A DNA stretch of 64,000 nt from Neelides folsomi (lineage: Eukaryota; Arthropoda; Collembola; Neelipleona; Neelidae): NCBI GenBank assembly GCA_034687125.1, contig JAQGBZ010000002.1:434001-498000 (forward strand), given 5' to 3'. Shown piece after piece: positions 12,701 to 22,892 of this stretch. Below the pieces are notes generated by a model. It was not told where the DNA came from. It ran no database searches and saw nothing but the letters and a program-made list of their open reading frames with translations. A program made the position numbers and the translations under genes. Each line of letters starts with the position of its first letter. The first letter of the stretch is position 1.

Positions 12701-15700
12701 ATATGCTCTTTGTGGAGGATGAAAAAGGCTTTTAGGAATACAATGAGACTCCTGGCTTTTATCTCGAGAGAATCTTCTCAATTTCTCCATCCGTCTAACT
12801 TTTGAACTTCAGAGACATTTCCAGTCACTTCCTACATTTTTCACTCCCTTCATTATTTAATAAATCTTTTCATTCCTTTCAAACCCTCCAACATTCCCAA
12901 CTTCTTCCCTATATATTTATTATAAAGCTAAAGAAATTTTATAAAAAAGGTTTACAAACTTGGAGTCAATTGATCAAGTAGAGATAAATATATTTAAATT
13001 CATTTTAAATCTTTTATAATTAAATGAAGAAGCAGGTTTGAGTGAGCGATTGAGAATGGATATTTGACAGGATCTGTTTTTATTGTCCAGAGCCTCAATG
13101 GGACTTTGTGAATTTGTTTCTCCGGGTCGGTCATGAGCAGAGGAATAATTCGAGCCTCCCGCATTCTACTGCATTGCACTTTACTCGGGTTTAGTGAGAA
13201 AGCAGAGCCGCGGCCATCTACAAGAAAAAGAAGAACCAGAGGGTTTCTCGTAAATCCGAGTTCCCTGCATTCAACCCGGGTGATGGAATTGAAAAACCCC
13301 GAGAGTTGATGAGGGACTCGGTCTGAGTCCGCTAGGTTCCCTCGTACTCATCAATTCACAAAAACTACTTTTCCTCTCAAGACTAATTCCAAGGAAGTGG
13401 AATCAAATGGAATTTCGGAGTTTTTCAACTTGGCATATAAAACATGTTTTAATCCCCCTCACTGGGGATGTGTCAAATGGATATTTAAATGAAAAACAAG
13501 GTGTCTTCATAATCCATGGATGGGAAATGTTGAGTGAATTGATGAGGGCTTGGAGGGAAAATGTCAAATCGTTGGATTTACAAGGGAAGGAGCGAACCAT
13601 GAAATTGGAACATATTTAGTTATAAAACAACTGCGATAATGTGGCAAAGTATTTGCCTGGTCTTGTCACGCTCTTGGGGATTCTCCCTCAACTTCTCGAG
13701 ATCTCAACTTTGAATCGGCTCGAGGGAAAGCGTGAATTTTGGTCTTTTGAAATTAAAACCCTTTGTTCAACTTTTGTCATTTCATGATTATTTGAACAAA
13801 TCCGGAATGAGTGGAGTGATTGAATATTTGATGGGGGAAGTTAAATTGATCGAGCTGGGGTGGAAAGTGGTAAGAAGAAGAACTTGACAAATCTGGGTCT
13901 TTCGGGGGGGGGGGGGGGTCGCCAGCCCCGCACGTCTTTTTATCTCGGGAACGCATTGGAGTGGTTTATGACTCCTTCGCTCACCTGGTCATCGGCACAG
14001 ATCTCGAAGAGGGAGGAAAAAGTTTTTCAACCCAAATGCTTGAGCAATTTGGATCCGTGTCATCTAATTTGCATTTGCATTTTGCATGTTGCATTCGAGG
14101 AATAAGGAAAGCTCTCGATTGGGTTTTAAAGAAAAAAAACTTTATAGCGGATATAATAATAATAGTACTTCATCTTGGGTCCTCGCATGTTGGTCCAATC
14201 TGCTTTCACTCCCGGAACTATTTCATGGAAGTGATGAGATAAGGAGAGGAAATTAAGATAAGAACCCTGTGAGGTGAAGCCAACACAATTCCCACCCACC
14301 CACTTTCCCCTTTTTCGCATTTTCTAAATGTCAGATGAATGAAAAGTTTCCCTGGGGATTCAATTACTTTTCAGCCAATGACTTATTAACCTCCTCAGTC
14401 TTAATCCCCAAAGCTTTTTAAAACTTTCGTCAAATTGATTGGGTGGGATGGGGCTCATTACCCCTTTTAATTACAAGGAACCAAAATCTACTTTTTCCAT
14501 TCCTCCATCAAACCCCAACAAACTCAATTAGTTTTAATATCGGATATCAATTCCGAATATTGCCCATGATAAATCCCAATTGCGGAGAAAGACATTCGGG
14601 AATGGTTTTTAATTTGATCCTAAATTGTTCATCTATTTCATTCATGGATGTTTGAGGGAAATTTGGAGGGTCCGGAATTAAAGTGAGTTTAACTGTTTGG
14701 GAGATTGGGCATAAAATATGGAAATATTTGGTATCCCATTTGGTCTCATAATATGTCTGAGTTTGAATTAATGTTATTTCCATATTAATTCTTTGGAAAC
14801 GACGTGAGGAACGATAAATGAGGTTGTGAGGGAAGGAGTTTCAATCTCTCTCCACTACTTATTGTTAATATGGTAAAAGAATATATGGGGAAAGTGGTGG
14901 CCAAGTCACGGCAGCTCATAACCGTAAAAACTGAGGAGGTCCACTTCCAACCACGACCTCTTAAAACACCTCCTATAAACATACGCAAACAAAACACGGA
15001 TTTCATACAAATTCACACATACAAATTCTGCCACGCTCGGATCACGCACCTTTGGAATCCACGTCCAACTCATCACAAAAATACCATTTATGGGTCCAAT
15101 ATCCTCCCGTTTATCATCCTAAGTAGTAAAACTCATTTTACAACTACAGTTGAAAATTGCCCCCAATGGCCCGCCATTAAAGAAGGAGCATATAATTACG
15201 TATCGTAATAATTAAACTTTAAATGGACTCCTATCCAAATACAAATATGATATTTATGTATGCTAAATGCTTTGGACCATCTTGGGTATATTGTGCGTAT
15301 TGGAGGTGTGATGATTTGGTTTAAGGTGGGAAAGTGTTGTCAACAGGAATTGTGAGGGATATTTTTTATCTTAGACATTTGAGGATAAGATTGAGTGAAT
15401 TTTAAAGGGCAGTGTATGCGTATTTTGGGGTGAAATTGCGAGAAATTGGGCGAAGCAGGACGGCAGGTTCCTTCTTATTTGCTCGTGCCAACAGCGTCCC
15501 CAAATTAACCCTGTCGTTATCGGTAGTCGTCCCATTTTCCATTTTACCAAGAAATGGCTTATCGTTCTGAGCCAATGCAGACTTTCCCTTCATCACTCGG
15601 AAGAAGTTGTGAAATATTGAACATGATGTTAAATTCTCCACACTCCTAATCGAACATCACGACCATTTATACGACTTCATGACTTCCAATTATACATGGA

Positions 15701-18700
15701 AAGGAACGTCAATTGTACCTTATTGCATTTCTAATTGCCTTGTTAAAACTAATTTACTTCCACTCATCAGTTCAATAATATAAATCTTCAATTGGTTTAC
15801 AGTTAATTAAACCTGATTTGGTTGTTCAAATGTCATAAAGGGGGTTAAATGAACATCGGGAATTGGTGCAATTAGTGATGCATTTTTGAGTCATAAAGTC
15901 ATTTCACATGACCAGTTTGAATTTGACGCGGTTCGATCATCATTCAATGTCCAATTGACAATGATGCGATAATGACCAAATGGCATGGTGGGCTTGGTTG
16001 GAAAAAGAGATTTTTAAATGAAAGTTGTCCAACCCCATTTTAAAGTCCTTCATTTTTAAACAATTGTGGGAAAGGGTGTTAATAATTGGGTCGGATGTGA
16101 GAAAGTTTGGAGTATATGTTTAGAATTCTTATGAATGTTTGATAAGGGAGTTGAAGAGGGACTGCGTGGATTTCTCTCTTTCCAGATTTCTCCATTTCTC
16201 ACCTTCTTCCGCCTCACATTGATCAGATTCTTCTTCCAGTGGCCCAAGGGGTTTTCTATGTGTTTGACTGCCTCATTGGGGGAGCCGTTGGTGGGTATTT
16301 TAATTGAGGGTGAACAGATTTGTCCAAGTGGTTTAAGTTTCAAGACTTTCATTTGAGGTGCTTGTGAGTTGGAATCGGCTGAGTGAGTCATGTAATGTAT
16401 ATGGGAGGTTCATTTGTGGGGGTTTTAAGCGGAAGGTCTGGGATGGGTAATTAGGGTCCCGCACCTGATTAGGCGGATGACACTTGACTCATTTGGATGA
16501 TTGAAGTGGGGGAATGAGGCCGGGTTTGAATCAATGAGGATTGTGATGGTGTCTAGTACGGCAACTCCGCCACTGCACGAACTTTGCGCCGGCGGATATT
16601 CCTCATCCCTCGAATTTTCTTTTGGGTTTTCTTCATTTCCGTACAGTTGAAACCGGTTAGCTGGGTCCGCCGAGGGAAAGACTTACTTTCCATTTCCACC
16701 AGACTCGATCGGTAGGGCGTTAGGGAGTGAGAGAGGCTGAATGGGAGCGGATCCCTTGTGAGGCTGAGAGTTGTCCTACGTCCGTTCACCCTCACCGTCC
16801 AAACTCGTCCACCTCGTCCATCCGCCGTCGACATGAGATAGTTCGGGCCGTATGCGGAGGAAACCCCCTCCGTGCCCCATGCGTGCCTGGAGTGTGTTGT
16901 GGAGGTCCCAGGGCCGCTCGCCCCGTCGGCCCACGAACCTTGCGGCAGGGGCCCGGGACAGTGGTGAGGATGTGGGGCGCTGAAGCTCAAGTTGGGCGAT
17001 AAGGTCGTCAAGATTTCTCGGCTGGCGTTGGTCGACAAGTGGGGTCTGGTGCCCGTCTGTTCCGAAGGCCTCGACCGACCTCATCCTGCCCTGGCCGTCA
17101 CACTCCGCTCCCCCGCCCTCACTCCTTCCCAAACGTCCCACTCGCTGTCCAGGGCCACCAACCGGTCGTACAAGTACTCCCTCGACCTCTCGGCCCCTCT
17201 CGGCATCCCCTTCTCCATCCCGGAAATCGACCTCAAGACGGAGTTCCATGGGTAACGTTGTGTTCTTTGGAAATTAGCCCATAATCAAAGAGGAGCCAAG
17301 AATCGGAACAAAAGGAGCCAAACCCACAGTTTTATGCTTATTTTCATCAGGTCTTGGGGGAGGTTCATTTTTCCTTGCCAATCAAGTTTTATGGGGAAGT
17401 GAAGTCTGGCGAGAAATTCATACGCTCACCTCAGTATTCTTAGAAGAGATGAGGGCAGTCTAATTGGGAATCCTCTTGGCTCCCATCATATGTCGCTCAT
17501 GTCCCCGAGAGACAAACAACACACCCTTTGGCTCCCGCCCAGATCTCAACCACTCCCTCCTTCCGCTCTGCACTCCGAGGAGCGGAAATTCACAAATTCA
17601 TGCCCTTCTCAATCTGGCTCGCCCCTCCGAAGCATAAATATTTATCACCCCACACACTCCATCAATTCCCGCCGGAGAAAATGGGAGGTTGGTCTTTGAC
17701 CCCCACCTCACCCCTTTCTTTCATTTCAGGTCCTTGCCGAAGCTGAGCAGCCAAGACGATGAAGGCCCGACCCCACAAACTCTCCATCTCACTGGAACCG
17801 GACACTTTGAGCCGATCCCTCATAATCATCAAGATTGTGAACGAGTCGTCATCAATGTGAGCCACTTTCACTCTCACAGCTTATCCGATCATCTCTCGGG
17901 TTTCTCCAAATGTTTCGGCTCGATAACACCCCTTTCACTCCCTCCATACCAAATATCACAATTGACCTCCACGTAATATCCCCAAACAATTGACATTCTA
18001 TTGGGGGAATTGGTGGATTTTCACGCAGTGCGTGGAATGTCCGCCGTTGACAATCAATTTAAAATTTATTCCAAATGAGTGAATGGGGGTTGTTGAGCCG
18101 TGAATAAATTGGATCAAGGGAGATTGACTCGCCCTTCCTGTGGGTAGGAATAGACAAGGGCTTAGCGTAGTGTAGTGGTCGTACATGCCGGGCGGTTTTT
18201 TGATTAGGTGAGCGGGTTGCGGTTCGAGACCCAATTGCGGACGCTCAACCAATTTCCGGACACATTGTTGGGAGATCCCGCCCGTCGGATCCGGTACTTT
18301 GACCCTCTTCGGAACGAGTATTTCTTCGATCGGAACAGACCGAGCTTCGATGCCATCCTATACTATTACCAGAGCGGGGGCCGACTGCGACGGCCTGTCA
18401 ACGTGCCTCTCGACGTGTTCGCCGAAGAAATCAAGTTCTACGAGTTGGGAGAAGTGGCCACGAATAAATTCAGGTAAATACTTGTGAGGATGGAGGAGGG
18501 CCGGAGCTCATGGTTTTTCTCACAGGGAGGACGAAGGGTTCATAAAGGAAGAGGAGAAGCCGCTGCCGGAGAGTGAGTTCCAGAGGAAAGTGTGGTTGTT
18601 GTTCGAGTACCCCGAGAGTTCACAGCAAGCGCGGGTGGTGGCCATCATTTCCGTGTTTGTGATCCTCCTCTCGATCGTCATCTTCTGCCTCGAAACACTG

Positions 18701-21700
18701 CCGGAGTTCAAGCACTACACGCTCCACAAAGTGTCAAACAATACGACGCTCGTAGAGGAAGACGAAGTCCCCGACCTCACCGACCCCTTCTTTTTGACTG
18801 AGACCATCTGCATAGTGTGGTTCTCCTTTGAGTTGATGGTGAGGTTCGCCTCGTGTCCGAACAAATTCTTGTTTTTCCGGGACGTCATGAATATCATAGA
18901 CTTGATAGCAATCATTCCATACTTCTTGACCTTGGCCACCGTCCTGGCCGAGGATGATGAGGAGCCGATCGTGCCGAAGAAGACGGACACCGCCTCCAAC
19001 CAAGCCATGTCACTCGCCATTCTAAGAGTTATACGATTAGTCAGAGTGTTCCGAATTTTTAAGCTCTCCAGACATTCAAAGGGACTTCAAATCCTCGGGA
19101 GAACTCTGAAGGCTTCCATGAGAGAACTTGGATTGCTCATTTTCTTCCTTTTCATCGGTAAGACTTTCCCTTTTTCTCGGGTTCTTGGTCCAATTTCACA
19201 CATTCCTTGGGGAAGTCTGTTCAATGGAGATGGTCCGGTGGAATGTGTGAGGTTGGACGGGTTTGGGGGACGGGGCGGGTGGCGGGTCTCGGCGGCGCGG
19301 ACGTGCGTGTCATTGTCATAATGCGGATATGCGGAGTCGGTGGCGGCTGACCGATGGCCCAACGTTTCCCTATCTCTCTGCTTAGGTGTAGTTCTCTTCT
19401 CGTCCACGGTCTACTTTGCCGAGTCGGGGTCAGAGGAGTCGCTGTTCAAGTCGATCCCTGGGGGATTTTGGTGGGCTGTGGTGACCATGACCACCGTGGG
19501 TTATGGTGATATGAGGTTCGTGGGCCTCCAAGGCCGCCTTGTCTTTTCCTTGTGTATGTAACAGTCCCCTCTGCCTTTCATGTTGCAGGTGTGGTTCTAT
19601 TTTCAAGTGCTGTCTACTTCGCTGAGGCTGGCACTGAACATTCTTACTTCAAGTCTATTCCCGATGCATTCTGGTGGGCGGTAGTTACCATGACCACCGT
19701 GGGCTATGGTGACATGACGTATGATGTACTCACTTTCTATCGTACCCAGCCGAATTCCCGCCTCGGTCGAGGCTCCTTCGCTAACTTTCCTATAACACAC
19801 CTCCACAATCCACCATGCACGGCATCCACCCAGATCTCATTAGGATTACCCGTCAAATTTTTAATTGGCCCAGGAGATAAACCGGATCGATGGGCAAGGA
19901 CAGAGACGCATGGACCCGATTACGTACCCCAGGGCCTACGTGCCAACCATTTAATTATCCCAGCGAGACCCCCAGGTCTTCAAACATTACCAATCCGCGA
20001 CCTCGGAATTGACCCGCCTTGGAGGAAAATTATAATCCCCACTTTAGGAAGGAAAACAAGGTGGAAATAGATACCCTTGTTATCTTTTATGACAAGAGTT
20101 AATAACCCGAGGTCTGCCACACGCAAAGGCACAATTCTTATTCTCCCCTTATTCCTACTGTGAGAGGAAAACCTCATTTTCGCCAAATCTCAATGAGAAC
20201 CAGTGTGATTTAAGAATCCAGACTCACATAGAGATATTTATGTACATGCATCATTCATCCACCTTTTTTACCTCCGAGGAGTTTCTCCCCGCTTTCTCTT
20301 TCAAAGACTTCAAACCAACCTCGTTAGCAACGACGTCTTCAAACCATGCCATTTAGATTTATAATTGATGAGCGGAGAAAGTGCACTTGAATTTAAATCA
20401 TTTTCCACCTTGCCAAAAAACCTTCAACTTCTTCCCTCCACATCAATTCTATTTCTATATAAATATTTAATGTACTACCCGACGTTTGAGGATCATAACA
20501 AACATTTGCGACGTTGCTCACCTTTCATTCCTTAACTCCCCGTATTACTCAATTTCACATATAGGCCCAAATATACCTCAAGATGATACATAAATACACA
20601 TATCAATATATTAATAGGTAGATACACAATTTGTATTTATTTAATACATATTGGAATTTCGACTTCGTTATTGATTTTTTTATATTATTAAATATAAAAA
20701 ACAGAATTTTCCATTTTTAAATAATTATTTGATTGAGATGTACCTTAATTGGGAAATAAATGATTTCCTTTTGATCTGAAGTTTCTGAAAGAAGAGAGTA
20801 GATGATAGATCTTATACCTATACACATATACCAGGTATGTGTATTACTTATATAAGTATACAGAGACTTATATATTTTATGTATGGTAGAATTGAAATGG
20901 ACATTCCGTCTCGGACGATAATAAATATTTAGCGGAGTCTATTTATTTATAGAAAGAAGGAATGGCATTGTGGAAGCGAAAGTTTTTGTAGGAAATATTT
21001 CCCTCATGGAGTCTTTAAACAACGATTGTGGTAGCCTTTGTATATAAAGATTGAGATTGGTGAAAGGGAAATAGTTAGATAAACTTTCCACTTCCTTTCC
21101 CTCTCATTCCAATCACCCTTTCCCTACTCCAATTTCTCACATTTTTCTCCCACATTGCCACGAGTGTTGTGTGTGTGGAGAGAAACTTTTATTTCCTTTT
21201 CCTGCACACTAGAATACTAGGCTCGGGAATAGTGAATGTTTAGATATTTTATCCAATATTATTATTATGAGTGTCTGAGCCGATGCATTCTATATTCCTT
21301 TTTTCATTTTGAAAGGAGACGATTATAAACTGCACTGTGAGTCTCCTTTTTGATCCGCTCAATGGATTTAAACATTTGAAGCAAAGACTTGTTCAAATCG
21401 AATCATAATTGCATTGAGGTAGTGAAAGGCAACGCATGGCCTCGCCCGCATTATAAATATTTACCTAAAAACCACAACCACCGACCATAACTGACCATTG
21501 TACCTGTCATTGTCTCGTGGGTCTTCTTTTGACCAAGTAGCGCCCCATTACTCTCATTGGCACTTCCCTTCTCATATTACGCTTTGATCCTTTTTTGCCA
21601 ATTCCCTCAGTTCATAGAGTTTGGAGTGAGGGGCCCTCTCACCTTCAACACATCCTCCCATTACACCTCCAATACAACAACCCTTTTTACATTTCAACAA

Positions 21701-22892
21701 CCCTTTTTTCGCATGTTTCAACATCTGCTTCATGTAATGCGTTTTAATTGACTGCAGCTTGAGTCTCCATTTTTCCTCAATTTTGATGGGGAAAGATGGA
21801 GACGGAATGCCGTCCATGTTGACCCATTTGACATTGTTATTTGGGGGAAGGAATGGTGGGATTGGGAATTTAATGCAGAAAGATTTCATTTCCCTTCCCG
21901 CCCTTCCTCACCCGAACCACAATCGAAAGAGATCTGTGAGTCAAATAAAGGAAAAGCTCATCATAATTTATTGATTTCTAATTTCCGAAAATCCATTCCT
22001 GGACAATGAGAGATTGGTCATTTGACCGTCGATGGAAATTGACATACCCATTTGGGTTTAATTTCCTACATGGGTCTCAATTATTCCCCAACACATGTGA
22101 ATGGAAGTGGGTGAATTATTTATGAGGAATTTGTGAAGGAGTTTCTCATAATTGCCTAGTAAAAGATGGTGGTGAGACGAGGGAGCTTACTGACTATGAG
22201 TAATGGAACTGCTTCATACTTCAATTAATTGTGTGAGCTTTTAATGGTGCTGTTTACTCTGCTCATTTTTCTTTCTGCTCCTTTTTTTGCTCTGCAATGC
22301 GTGTGTGGTTTTCTCTAATTTTGAAGTGGCAAATCTCCCACATTGATTCCTCGGTCCGGATCCATATGGGATGCGGAAAACAAACGCCGACCGTTTGTTG
22401 AGGAATCGTGGGGTTTGAGAACAAAGGCGTAATTATCATTTGTTGTGCAGGCCGGTGGGGGTGTGGGGTAAGATCGTCGGTTCGCTGTGTGCCATTGCCG
22501 GTGTCTTGACAATCGCGTTGCCCGTGCCTGTCATCGTCTCCAACTTCAATTATTTCTATCATCGAGAAACTGACCAGGAAGAGATGCAGTCACAGAACTT
22601 CAACCACGTCACGAGTTGCCCGTACCTTCCTGGCACTTTAGGTGAGTCGGGGATAAATATGTCAAAGATGAAGTTTATGGTGGCTGATCGCCAAGTCTCG
22701 ATGGGCCTTAATTGCCGCTATCACTTGTTGACACTCCGATTCACAGGCTACCCGAAGGTCGATGCCGGGTCAATATCCGAGTCCTCGTCCGACATCATCG
22801 AGCTCAACGAGCAGGAGTACACGAAGAAGGTCGGGAACGCGAATCCGAAGGCGAGAAACACCTCCACGCCTCGCATCGAAACAGACGTCTGA
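3639..22892 (+). CDS. Shaker: Shaker-type voltage-gated K+ channel (Kv1), complete gene
   Basis: This gene encodes the pore-forming subunit of a tetrameric voltage-gated K+ channel of the plasma membrane. Coding exons: 3639-3760, 17730-17856, 18208-18473, 18526-19157, then either 19386-19515 or 19589-19718, then 22451-22641 and 22747-22892. Every junction keeps phase, giving 537 residues with either pore exon. Visible in order: an inactivation-ball start ([13 protein letters not shown]), the linker [12 protein letters not shown], the T1 tetramerisation domain (~78-172), S1-S3, S4 with R339/R342/R345/R348/K351/R354, the pore with selectivity filter TVGYGD (419-424), S6 with the PVP gating motif, and a C-terminal ETDV PDZ ligand. 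The start codon lies in gccATGG and matches the Drosophila N-terminus from residue 1. The cytoplasmic tail after S6 is much shorter than the Gln-rich Drosophila tail. Intron 1 is ~14 kb. Similarity to Drosophila Shaker is near-identical across the T1 and membrane regions. Confidence 0.97.
3929..4311. mobile_element. 383-bp MITE-like element with TA target duplication
   Basis: The left end CAGGGTGAGGCTAAAGTCGC is mirrored at the right end, with a single mismatch across these 20 bases. Both ends are flanked by TA (3927-3928 and 4312-4313). Inverted ends of ~28 bp, a TA target site, small size and no coding capacity are the hallmarks of a Tc1/mariner-type non-autonomous element. It sits 170 bp inside Shaker intron 1. 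Confidence 0.85.
8529..8629. mobile_element. 101-bp mini inverted-repeat element, TA-flanked
   Basis: The left end (CAGAGGGTAAAAAGAGAAAA) and the reverse complement of the right end (CAGGGTGAAAAGAGAAAA) are closely related, and TA lies outside both. The terminal CAGGGTGA resembles the element at 3929-4311, suggesting related transposition machinery. No coding capacity. Confidence 0.65.
13904..13918. repeat. Homopolymer run of 15 G
   Basis: Fifteen consecutive G residues follow ttc. Runs of this kind are prone to length error in sequencing and can form G-rich structures. It lies inside Shaker intron 1. Confidence 0.95.
16731..17251 (+). other. GC-rich coding-like island, possible alternative Shaker 5' exon or relic
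   Basis: The + frame with codons at positions divisible by three has strongly C/G-biased third positions across three blocks: 16731-16838, 16842-16964 and 16968-17251. They are separated only by a tag (16839) and a tga (16965). The last block ends at a good donor (gtaacg at 17252) in phase 2. That is the phase needed to splice to the Shaker exon at 17730, which would give ...KTEFHG-SLPKLSS. No in-frame ATG is present in the last block, and I recognise no protein family. It could be an alternative N-terminal exon, a decayed exon, or GC-rich promoter sequence. Confidence 0.3.
17730..19157 (+). CDS. Shaker: Shaker exons 2-4: linker, T1 domain, S1-S5
   Basis: Three exons are separated by introns of 351 and 52 bp. 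Exon 2 (17730-17856) begins exactly before [12 protein letters not shown], the same boundary at which Drosophila alternative N-termini join the core, and ends in ERVVIN. Exon 3 (18208-18473) carries the T1 core ([15 protein letters not shown] through NKF). Exon 4 (18526-19157) runs from [10 protein letters not shown] through S1, S2, S3, S4 and most of S5, ending FFLFI. The gating charges are intact. The S1-S2 loop contains the NNTT sequon and an acidic stretch as in the fly. The S3-S4 loop is shorter than in Drosophila. The 52-bp intron is close to the minimum workable size. Confidence 0.96.
19386..19515 (+). CDS. Shaker: Shaker alternative pore exon 5a (variant turret, Arg at position 449)
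   Basis: This 130-nt exon encodes the end of S5, the turret, the pore helix and the selectivity filter (residues 384-425 plus split codons). The acceptor ...ctgcttag and donor gttcgt fit phase 1 in and phase 2 out. It differs from exon 5b at eight positions: 390 T for A, 396 S for A, 398 S for T, 400 E for H, 402 L for Y, 408 G for D, 409 G for A, and 426 R for T. Fly-equivalent sites include 425, 431 and 449. The filter TVGYGD and the WW motif are intact, so the exon looks functional and not decayed. Joining 5a to 5b would break the frame. Its donor (gttcgt) is weaker than usual, which would suit regulated use. Confidence 0.9.
19589..19718 (+). CDS. Shaker: Shaker alternative pore exon 5b (canonical pore)
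   Basis: This exon is the same length (130 nt) and has the same splice phases as 5a, starting only 73 bp after 5a ends. It encodes the canonical arthropod pore, with turret [17 protein letters not shown] and filter TVGYGDM followed by a split Thr codon completed by exon 6. It is nearly identical to Drosophila ([17 protein letters not shown]). The 2.7 kb intron that follows ends at the S6 exon. This is the ancestral-looking version of the pair. Alternative pore exons of Shaker have been described in spiny lobster, so this pair is a plausible crustacean/arthropod parallel. Confidence 0.95.
19719..22450. other. 2.7-kb Shaker intron between pore exon 5b and S6 exon
   Basis: The intron begins gtatga and ends ttgttgtgcag. 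It is mostly AT-rich with no additional pore- or S6-like exon that I can find. Its length compared with the neighbouring introns fits a regulated splice site. Confidence 0.6.
22451..22892 (+). CDS. Shaker: Shaker exons 6-7: S6 and short PDZ-binding tail
   Basis: Exon 6 (22451-22641) supplies the [12 protein letters not shown] start, S6 with [11 protein letters not shown], and the conserved cytoplasmic run ending YLPGTLG. Exon 7 (22747-22892) encodes 47 residues: a Ser/acidic cluster ([16 protein letters not shown]), a basic stretch, and the terminal STPRIETDV stop. The last four residues are the classic class I PDZ ligand bound by Dlg-type scaffolds in flies. The 105-bp intron between them is a multiple of three and has no stop, so retention would insert 35 residues without ending translation. 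The tail is far shorter than that of Drosophila Shaker. Confidence 0.94.

Larger units (their letters stand above)
4312..16730. other. Remainder of Shaker intron 1, mostly AT-rich
   Basis: Both strands were scanned. Patches of higher GC occur near 8.9-9.4, 13.0-13.4, 13.9-14.1 and 16.5 kb, but none carries a recognisable protein segment. Conserved Shaker regulatory elements could lie here, but sequence alone does not show them. Confidence 0.4.

Noticed and set aside
13168-13195. catttgcact-like miR-25/92 seed (cattgcacttt) in a GC-richer patch of Shaker intron 1.
   Set aside because: Sequence after the seed differs from the miR-92 family and I could not find a complementary arm on either side to make a hairpin.
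16553-17249. Long minus-strand open frames (157 and 161 codons) over the GC island.
   Set aside because: They are Arg/Gly/Pro/Ser-rich with no motif, and third-position bias favours the plus-strand frame. Probably shadows of GC-rich sequence.
18150-18245. tRNA-like A box (tagcgtagtgtagtgg) followed by a B box-like ggttcgagacc, suggesting a tRNA or tRNA-derived SINE at the Shaker T1 acceptor.
   Set aside because: The B-box match is the conserved coding sequence for GLRFETQ in the T1 domain. The T-arm does not pair cleanly and no acceptor stem is evident. The A-box likeness in the intron end is probably chance.
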